Below, piece after piece: positions 17,801 to 20,852 of a stretch of 20,852 nucleotides of DNA (positions within the stretch are counted from its first letter, which is position 1; every line of letters starts with the position of its first letter). The translations under genes were made by a program, and so were the position numbers. Below the pieces are notes generated by a model. The model ran no database searches. It was not told the DNA's origin and was given only the letters and a program-made list of their open reading frames with translations. Source of the stretch: CAZSDU01 sp964605775 (GTDB lineage: Bacteria > Bacteroidota > Bacteroidia > Bacteroidales > FEN-979); contig CAZSDU010000036.1 of assembly GCA_964605775.1 (NCBI GenBank), forward strand, positions 1-20,852, written 5' to 3'.

Positions 17801-20482
17801 GGCCAGTGGAGAGCCAACAGGAGTTATTCCCCGGTATAATTGATAATTGACACCGGTTTGAGAATTATTCAGTCCGATAGGTACTCCGATATCTCCAATA
17901 CAATATTCTCCTCCTCCTGTTACCTGGTAGGCAGTAGGCAAAGGATTAACGGTCACTGTAACCGATCCGTTGGTTGTGGTAAAGCCATCATCAACGGATA
18001 CTGTATAGATGGTCGTAACAACAGGAATTGCATCAGGGGTTGGTGAAGCAGAAGAAAAACCTGGCGGATCAGAAGACCAGGAATAAGTATAAGAACCTGA
18101 TCCTCCGCTTGCGTTGGCATTCAGATGTGTGGTTTGTCCGATACAAATTGTCTGGGGTGAGGCAGATGGAGACACTGCCAGGCAGGTTCCTGTGACATTT
18201 ACCTGGACCACATCCGATTGCTGACATCCACCGGCATCTGTAATGGTCAGGGTAAAAGTTTGTGAAGAGTTTAAATTTTTGGTCGTTGGCGTTAAAATAT
18301 TGGACGGACCTTCAATCTGGCTTGCAGGCGTCCAGGCGATGCTGGTGATACTGCCGGTTCCTGCTGTTGCTGATCCATCAAGAGTGGTGCTCGTTCCGCA
18401 ATTGATGGTTTTGTCTGGTCCGGCAGATACAGTAGGCAGGGGCTTGACGGTGACGATAAGATTAACCGGTAGGCCAGTACAGGAAGTTGGCAGTGGACCG
18501 GTAGGTGTCAAAACATAAGTCACATCAACGGGAGTAGTCAGCAAATTGATCAGGGTTTCATTGATGGTAAAACCTGATCCGCTGGCCGGTGGATTAAAGA
18601 TGCCCGGAACGGTTGCCCGGCTCCATGAAAAAGAGGATCCGCTGACATTGCTGGTAATGGTGTACGAAAACGGGGAGTTGCTGCAAACATTTTCGGACAG
18701 CGAACTGGATATGCCTGGTTTTGGATGCACATATATGATGTAGTCCTGGGGTGTGGCAGGACATGATCCAAGGCTTCCGCTTGGCGTAATGTGATAAGTA
18801 ACGTGGCCAATAGTACTCCCCGGGTTGGTTATGGTTTGAACAAGAATGGTATTTGTTCCCGACATGATCACTCCAGTCATTGAAGGAGGTGTGACAGCAG
18901 TCACCGACCAGGTAAAATCCGTACCGAGCACGTTGGAAGTGAGTACCACTTCAGAGGTAGGTTGTTCCGAACAGACATGTTGGTACATGGGGTTGTTTGT
19001 TACGGTAGGAGAAGGGTTGACCAGTATGGTATAAGATATTTCTGACCCGGGGCAGTTGGTCGGATTAGGCCCATAGGGAGTGATATGGTAAGTAACATAA
19101 GCAGGATTAGTCAGCGTACTGTTAATCGTTCGTGCCGGAATATCTCCAGTCCCGGGAGTGATGAATCCCGATATCCCTGCAGGAGCAGTCGCATACCAGC
19201 TAAAAGTGGTTCCACTGACTCCGGAAGTCAAATTGACCAGCGTTGTAGTGCCTCCTGAACAAATGGTTTGGGAAAGTTCGGCATTGGTCACAGAAGGGAT
19301 AGGATTAACCGTGACGACAAGCGAAATCGGATTTCCCGGGCAGGAGGTGGGAGAAGGTCCTGTCGGAGTGATCACATAAGTTACCTGACCGGGTGTTGTC
19401 CCTCCGGGGTCAAGACTGAGGTGGTCGTTGATAGCTCCTGAACCACTGGCAGAGAACCCGGAAACATTGACACCGGGAGAGGTGACAGAAGCGGACCAGT
19501 TGTAGGTTGACCCGGGAACGTTGGAAGCAGGCGTATAATTGACACCTGACCCGGTACAAATGGCCAATGCAGTACCGCTGCTCATCACTGGGATAGGATC
19601 AACAATAATCTGTACAGCATTACTGCCACCGGCAAAGCATGGGGGTGAAGCTGCACCGCGGATGAACCAGGTGGTTTGATAAAGGGCTCCTGGCTGGTAG
19701 TTGATGGTGTTCGTTGATGGGATTCCGGTCCAGGGGCCTAAAGGTCCTGTCGTGCTGTAAGACCATGTATAGGTATAGGTTCCGGGTCCCCCGCCTCCGG
19801 TAGGTAAAGAGGTGGAGGTAAGCTGGTCAGGTATTGTCCCCGAGCAGATCTGTTGATCAGCCGCTATGCTACCCCCGTTTATAATATCATCAACGAGGAC
19901 GGTAACACTTTGAGTGGCAGGACATCCGCTTGAAGGATGGGTTCCAACCAGGGTGAAAACCGTTTGGGAGGTCAGCATGACATTCCCGGTGGGATTGGTG
20001 TTCGTTCCGAAAAGAGAGGCAGGCGACATCCATAACCAAGGAGAACCGGGAGGATTGGCGTTGACAGTCATACTGATACTTTGCTGGGCACAGATATGTG
20101 GAGGAATGATGCTTGGTGTAATGGTAAAAACTGGTTGTAATTTGTGGGATACCGTGACGGTGGCAGAAGGGGTGGCGCAACCTGAAATGATCAGATAGTA
20201 AGTTCCTATATCTTTTGCCCAGTAATGGTTGTTTGTCGAATCGGGTACATAAGTACCATTCTGATACCAGTTAAAACTCACTCCAGATCCGGGAGAAGTG
20301 ATCATTTCTGCTGCCTGGCCGGGACAAAGGCTGACGGTAAAACCGATGGTGTTATTCCCTGTAATTTCAACATTGGATCCTTGGGGAACCAGAGTCAGAA
20401 GAGGCGGGCATTCTCCGTGACTTGGATGAGAGGATAAGAGCACGATGAAGACCGAGGAGATCAAAAATAAATATTTTCTCAT
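8801..20482 (-). CDS. Giant multi-repeat surface protein with PKD domains and T9SS type B C-terminal domain
   Basis: The frame opens with TTG at 20488, but the ATG at 20482 (MRKYLFLISS) is the better start, giving 3893 residues. The signal peptide ends near residue 23. Then come Ig-like segments to about 295; four PKD-like units of about 95 residues (296-683); Ig-like segments around a first copy of an 85-residue repeat (849-933); nine contiguous copies of that repeat (1105-1877); five 89-residue GDG repeats (1878-2323); an Ig-like segment; an eleventh 85-residue repeat (2411-2501); fifteen PKD domains (2502-3785); and a gliding-motility-type C-terminal domain (3786-3893, from VPNAFSP to the last Arg). 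The frame is unbroken. By analogy with SprB this is a cell-surface or secreted adhesin exported by T9SS. The lack of any enzyme domain fits a structural or adhesive role; what it binds is unknown. It is the first gene of a two-gene operon with the PorP/SprF gene. Confidence 0.93.
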   Translation of the reverse strand: MRKYLFLISSVFIVLLSSHPSHGECPPLLTLVPQGSNVEITGNNTIGFTVSLCPGQAAEMITSPGSGVSFNWYQNGTYVPDSTNNHYWAKDIGTYYLIISGCATPSATVTVSHKLQPVFTITPSIIPPHICAQQSISMTVNANPPGSPWLWMSPASLFGTNTNPTGNVMLTSQTVFTLVGTHPSSGCPATQSVTVLVDDIINGGSIAADQQICSGTIPDQLTSTSLPTGGGGPGTYTYTWSYSTTGPLGPWTGIPSTNTINYQPGALYQTTWFIRGAASPPCFAGGSNAVQIIVDPIPVMSSGTALAICTGSGVNYTPASNVPGSTYNWSASVTSPGVNVSGFSASGSGAINDHLSLDPGGTTPGQVTYVITPTGPSPTSCPGNPISLVVTVNPIPSVTNAELSQTICSGGTTTLVNLTSGVSGTTFSWYATAPAGISGFITPGTGDIPARTINSTLTNPAYVTYHITPYGPNPTNCPGSEISYTILVNPSPTVTNNPMYQHVCSEQPTSEVVLTSNVLGTDFTWSVTAVTPPSMTGVIMSGTNTILVQTITNPGSTIGHVTYHITPSGSLGSCPATPQDYIIYVHPKPGISSSLSENVCSNSPFSYTITSNVSGSSFSWSRATVPGIFNPPASGSGFTINETLINLLTTPVDVTYVLTPTGPLPTSCTGLPVNLIVTVKPLPTVSAGPDKTINCGTSTTLDGSATAGTGSITSIAWTPASQIEGPSNILTPTTKNLNSSQTFTLTITDAGGCQQSDVVQVNVTGTCLAVSPSASPQTICIGQTTHLNANASGGSGSYTYSWSSDPPGFSSASPTPDAIPVVTTIYTVSVDDGFTTTNGSVTVTVNPLPTAYQVTGGGEYCIGDIGVPIGLNNSQTGVNYQLYRGITPVGSPLAGGGSSLSFGNFTTVGTYSVRGVNGSTSCQNDMTGTVTISSNPNPTVNAGPDKSIAYGTSTSLNGVVSSGTPPYIYIWTPVSSIAPGQSGLISPLTTNLYTNTEFTLTVNDQKGCTNSDNVWVFLNGDPLSISATASPDVICNNGAMVQLNVIASGGSGDYSYFWTSNPPGWTSSIPNPVVNPTNNTDYIIEVSDGYNTTSTTVAVTVNPLPIVYNVNGGGSYCAGGSGVEIGLSNSQSGINYQLFRGGLPYGPPVPGSGSAISFGFHTAAFIYTVQATNPVTNCENSMNGSAEVIILPLPTLYTVTGGGSYPAGGVGVPIGLSGSQTGINYRLRLGPDYITPPPGIPGTDHPISFGNQTLAGTYVVEGVNSATLCLVEMQGSATVVINPLPTVFNVTGGGQRCSGDPGLEIGLDGSEIGVRYDLLLDGTVIDNLNGTGAALSFGLFEIPGLYTINGVNILTGVDQMMNGNALLTEFPLPVIYSMVPLGNACPGVEIYLNGSQSGIDYELRRESTLIMVVPGTGIPGLLSFGQHFTPGTYTITGINTTTGCQALMNGMTVIHPAPEIYTVNPPGIICPGTPVTLSSSETGILYQLRRNDVINVGSPLTGTGSGLDFGPQTLPGTYRVIAFNTLNNCYSWMNGSATIEVLPIVYTIIPNKDTCTGAVVRLNGSEMGITYRLMYNGSVILNTLTGNGLPLVFGTYYTSGTYTITAVVPSTLCESQMEGQLRIFDSPTLFNITPNGISCSGSAIGLDDSEVGVNYTLFRDNWVIVAGPIAGTGDAISFGPQDSPGEYTIEAVYASTTCSRTMNGSTTLSPRPIIYSLQPQGPQCAGTEIALNGSETGVVYTLLRDGIIVQTMAGTGSILHFGPQYISGIYTIRAVILLSTCDADMDGNVFLQPLPMAFDITPAGANCAPTIIGLSGSEIGMTYQLMKDGSPSGAAIPGTGTTLTFGPQTEGNYVIQATNISTNCLNTMNGQVNISPGPMVNTVANLTICATYPVPLLAEAFNYTTVLWTKTGDGVFSDETILNPIYTPGPEDLLAGTVTLTVTVNGSPACAYLMASASTNVIFQSRPVSDAGPDANICASGTYPLNGTAQYQSSVSWSSNGDGSFDHDNILNPVYTPGTNDILTGTVNLTLSATGITPCQTEVTNDFMVLTINPLPLVDAGADATVCENLSFHALGSITHATAAIWSSSGDGTFDNAGSLTPFYTPGALDIQNGSVILTLAADGLAGCTSVHVTNDMMLYIDKLPVIQAGMNASICENQLFNLNGQAQNYSSFDWTSSGDGTFSTPPSLSGTYTPGPVDLSNENATITLTAFGQNSCLLQSVSDQMLLSFEPMPLANAGNDILSCPFLAIPLNGSASHFSSVLWTTNGNGTFDHDNILNPLYTPGPADISAGFVILSLTVNGQAECISQLSTDDVRIDFMTPPSASISGPSAICNGDPVVLSFSLTGTPPWSLTYSDGTQNYIANNIPVSPYTATVYPIITTTYTLIQVNDVNCNGNFGTSAVTVSVLPNPTEYNLTVTNNGGYCEGGSGVTIGLESSQTGVIYQLLFEGHPSGLPLPGNGGPLDFGMKTAPGTYTVLATRPSTSCQTIFQNSVQVFIYLSPVVDFTSDAACLGTLTQFHLQGPDIANVAQWIWDFGDGTVVTYNSPVEPSHLYPVAGSFQVVLIAKDIHDCQKTLTHQVVVGHLPTALFSNSAPICLGDMITFTDHSYSPSTTYLTQWHWEFGDGEEVIINFPANPNVQHQYANPGTYAVKLTVTNNQQCNAVQIRLITISPSPVANFDYGNPCANEILSFTDLSQPNGGGSIVEWRWNFGDPNSGVDNVSTLQNPSHLYLQPGDYIVQLIVMTANGCDSTATKTITVGARPQSAFSSDTVCLGSPTHFTDLSVANNGIITGWDWNFGDGSAHSFIQNPEHTYATSGNHTVTLTVTNSGGCRHSVSQQVMVSLPPVAGFSNSTINCSDSPVSFTDLSFAQHGYLVTWIWNFGDGNTQIIHFPDPQNTTHAYANPGNYNVTLSVQTSDSCWASSAHLVTVGASPLANFESSGQSCNGSPVQFNDLSQPNGGTQIVAWNWNFGDPTSGVNNTSSLTNPTHVYQAAGTYTVQLIITNVSNCSDTMIKTVSVNGRPTVVFLADTVCQGSTTHFTDQSVPNSGNLVSWLWNFGDGITSTDQNPTHTYAQAGIYNVSLSVTNSFNCQHDTMQQALVNVTPLSMFGFSGSCSGAEIQFQDLSITTAGSIYLWHWDFGDGDTSNLQNPTHIYTLPGTYLVSLTITNTLGCMDEFSAPVITYAHPTADYSYFSTYCPAGRVIFTDHSIPSGVPVISWLWYFENGVYSTYANPTHTFSVTDTTYPVKLIVTDANGCTDTIIQDVYVNHGFNFTFQALPVCVGTPTQFHPQNLAPGDTLHDLRWNFGEPNSGTYNTSSLYSPAHTYSNPGTYIVKMLAYNTNNCYDSIYKEVIVYPGPIADFIFDTVPYCDTTAIFYNRSVGSGANVDTLIWKFGDGTSLTEVPPFMSSITHPYSGFGSYMVSLTAINANGCQHTISKEILVSCIAAGFSKTDTLVCSRISLSLLDNSGPVSLINNWQWIFGDGKDTTYTHFTPFIQHVYESPGSYDITQVVSSTNNGIIIRDTFRLSVQVFASPIAIFEALPVCFGDTTRFINLSDSNGVSITRTFWKFGEVPPIAGDTSLLINPDYFYTSAGDHNVKLILTNSSGCTDTLRQKVRVNRLPVADFSHSAACSRDHVFFTDKTLPGDTLIGSWSWAFGDPLYQKDTSHIQNPFHTYALGGQYTVFLKSEDLSGCSDTVRKTLTVLESPVSAFTLEENFDGMLGKVRMNNLSENAISYSWDFGNGSHSTQENPIVTYAQDGSYIISLVSWAANNCSDTTIYDYEFMFHNLFVPNAFSPTNIIYKVRLFKPVGINLKQYHIQVFDLSGHLMWESTALDDKGRPLEGWDGTYNGALMPQGNYMWKINATFKDGKPWEGTSIGKGSASTMGNLTLIR
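8804..9127 (-). other. T9SS type B C-terminal sorting domain (coding region)
   Basis: Residues 3786-3893 of the giant protein form the type B (gliding motility-associated, CHU_C-like) domain: LFVPNAFSP, then GINLKQYHIQVFDLSGHLMW, EGWDGTYNGALMPQGNYMWK and a short end, TLIR. This domain directs passage through T9SS. The usual N-G-D-G-x-N-D stretch after FSP is replaced by TNIIYKVRLFKP, so it is a variant form. Confidence 0.85.
9128..12979 (-). repeat. Array of fifteen PKD domains (coding region)
   Basis: Residues 2502-3785 of the giant protein carry fifteen units of 79-90 residues. Each has a W-x-[WF]-x-FG-[DE]-x core, an N-P-x-H-x-Y strand and a G-x-Y-x-V-x-L-x-V-T-N strand. Eight units keep FGDG exactly. 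Three have FGDP, two FGE, one FENG (unit 9) and one FGNG (unit 15). Thirteen of fifteen have one Cys near the start and one near the end. Confidence 0.9.
12980..13252 (-). repeat. Isolated eleventh copy of the 85-residue repeat (coding region)
   Basis: Residues 2411-2501 again show YCEGGSGVTIGLESSQTG, IYQL, LDFG and GTYTVLA. The copy is separated from the main array by the five GDG repeats and an Ig-like segment, which indicates module shuffling. Confidence 0.85.
13514..14851 (-). repeat. Five tandem 89-residue GDG repeats (coding region)
   Basis: Residues 1878-2323 hold five copies with the pattern [AG]G-x-[DN]-A-x-[IV]-C, L-x-G-x-A, W-[ST]-x-x-G-[DN]-G-x-F, L-x-x-x-Y-T-P-G-x-x-D, then L-T-L-x-x-x-G and a late Cys. 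The first copy is the most divergent. A beta-sandwich fold is likely; I cannot name the family. Confidence 0.85.
14852..17170 (-). repeat. Nine contiguous 85-residue repeats (coding region)
   Basis: Residues 1105-1877 hold nine copies. The pattern is GGG or a shorter form, then C-x-G, [IV]-x-L-x-x-S-[QE]-[TSIVM]-G-[VIM]-x-Y-x-L, G-[TS]-G or a close form, [LI]-x-F-G, G-x-Y-x-[VI]-x-[AG], C and M-[NDQE]-G. Copies have diverged to roughly half identity by eye. I do not recognise a named family with certainty; an Ig-like or SprB-type repeat is likely. Confidence 0.88.
17684..17938 (-). repeat. First copy of the 85-residue repeat (coding region)
   Basis: Residues 849-933 (GGGEYCIGDIGVPIGLNNSQ, YQLYRG, LSFGNF, GTYSVRG, C-x-x-x-MTG) match the nine contiguous copies but are separated from them by two Ig-like segments. 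Confidence 0.85.
18434..19597 (-). repeat. Four PKD-like repeats of about 95 residues (coding region)
   Basis: Residues 296-683 hold four copies with the pattern P-x-P, [IV]-C-[ST], SNVxGxxFxWS-type strand, TLxNP or a close form, [VY]-x-[YI]-x-[IL]-T-P-x-G-x-x-P-T-x-C and an end in V-x-P-x-P. This is the PKD-like unit often found in Bacteroidota surface proteins. Confidence 0.85.
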
Positions 20483-20561
20483 GATCAAGTTTTTAATGGA
20501 TAAAGATTATTTGTCCAGGATAGAAAACATCATACAGATTAATGTTATGTTGATGGTACCT

Positions 20562-20569
20562 CAAAGGTA
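20562..20569 (-). promoter_or_regulatory. Putative -7 box for the giant protein operon
   Basis: Minus-strand TACCTTTG is a perfect TAnnTTTG box, identical to that of rRNA promoter P1. It would start transcription near 20555, leaving a leader of about 70 bases before the ATG at 20482. The nearest TTG upstream is 23 bases away (20595-20593) rather than 19; TTT sits at the ideal place. Confidence 0.6.
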
Positions 20570-20686
20570 AATATTATTTTATTTAAAAAAAACAATATCA
20601 TTTTGTACAAAACCATGAATTGATCATTATTTAAGACAGGTTTTACAATTATTTGATTTTTCATCAGGGTATATAAAAAAGATTTT

Positions 20687-20694
20687 TACCTTTG
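20687..20694 (+). promoter_or_regulatory. Putative -7 box of tRNA-Leu(CAG)
   Basis: TACCTTTG followed by CAC matches the -7 region of rRNA promoter P1. No TTG lies at the ideal spacing upstream. The transcript would begin near 20701, just before the hexamer repeat. Confidence 0.65.
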
Positions 20695-20708
20695 CACCCC
20701 TGATAATA

Positions 20709-20738
20709 CCACACCCACACCCACACCCACACCCACAC
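20709..20738. repeat. Hexamer tandem repeat, (CCACAC)x5
   Basis: There are five perfect copies of CCACAC, followed by CCCC (20739-20742). On the minus strand this gives five runs of three or more G separated by TGT, a G-quadruplex motif. The array lies between the expected transcript start and the tRNA 5' end at 20746, so it is part of the tRNA leader. Confidence 0.95.
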
Positions 20739-20745
20739 CCCCTTC

Positions 20746-20829
20746 GCCCGGATGGCGGAATTGGTAGACGCGCTAGTTTCAGGGACTAGTGTCCGTACGG
20801 ATGTGCAGGTTCGAGTCCTGTTCCGGGCA
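20746..20829 (+). tRNA. trnL: tRNA-Leu (anticodon CAG)
   Basis: It folds as a class II tRNA. The acceptor stem is GCCCGGA/TCCGGGC, the D-stem GCG/CGC with GGTAGA in the loop, the anticodon stem CTAGT/ACTAG around TTCAGGG (anticodon CAG), the variable arm TCCG/CGGA, and the T-arm GCAGG-TTCGAGT-CCTGT. The discriminator is A20829. CCA is not encoded. It should read CUG codons. The window ends 23 bases later with nothing recognisable. Confidence 0.96.
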
Positions 20830-20852
20830 CAAATAGACTTCGTTAATGATCT

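Noticed and set aside
9128..19597. Long internal DNA repeats as possible transposon copies or an assembly artefact
   Set aside because: The repeats are in frame, have domain-sized periods and are diverged at both DNA and protein level, as expected for an evolved repeat protein.
20709..20742. Possible CRISPR array or telomere-like terminus
   Set aside because: Hexamer copies are directly adjacent without spacers, no cas genes are seen, and normal sequence with a tRNA continues beyond them.

Overview
The window looks like a chromosomal segment of a member of the Bacteroidota. Four things support this. The 5' end of a 16S rRNA gene of Bacteroidota type lies at the left edge. Perfect or near-perfect Bacteroidota promoters (TTG, 19 bases, TAnnTTTG) precede several genes. 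A PorP/SprF-family protein sits next to a giant exoprotein with a gliding-motility-type C-terminal domain, which is the signature of type IX secretion (T9SS). Shine-Dalgarno sequences are largely absent. Genus cannot be read from the sequence.

Layout, left to right. 1-~385: start of an rRNA operon running leftwards off the window, with a long leader carrying two tandem promoters, each followed by a boxA-like motif. 505-1596 (+): exported choloylglycine-hydrolase-family (Ntn) amidase. 1686-2339 (+): exported, probably beta-barrel, protein of unknown role. 2430-3890 (-): PepD-type dipeptidase. 4004-7381 (+): a tight four-gene signalling operon made of a membrane dCACHE-HAMP-PP2C phosphatase, an RsbW-like anti-sigma/kinase protein, a STAS antagonist and a stand-alone class III nucleotide-cyclase-like protein. 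7566-7648 (+): tRNA-Leu(GAG) with its own promoter, followed by a bidirectional terminator. 7689-20482 (-): a two-gene unit in which a 3893-residue repeat protein comes first and a PorP/SprF partner follows 11 bases later. 20746-20829 (+): tRNA-Leu(CAG), whose leader carries five perfect CCACAC repeats.

How the genes work together. The 4004-7381 operon has all parts of an Rsb/SpoIIA-type partner switch: a sensed signal should activate the phosphatase, which would dephosphorylate Ser56 of the STAS protein and change its binding to the ATPase. No sigma factor gene is present, and the last gene is cyclase-like, so cyclic-nucleotide output is a testable idea. The 7689-20482 pair is a secretion substrate with its dedicated helper: the giant protein should reach the cell surface through T9SS by its type B C-terminal domain with help from the PorP/SprF protein, like SprB/SprF. 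It is built from four PKD-like units, eleven 85-residue repeats, five 89-residue GDG repeats and fifteen PKD domains. The pair lies between two tRNA-Leu genes.

No CRISPR array, insertion sequence, integrase or phage gene was seen. All functions come from motifs read by eye; no database search was run.
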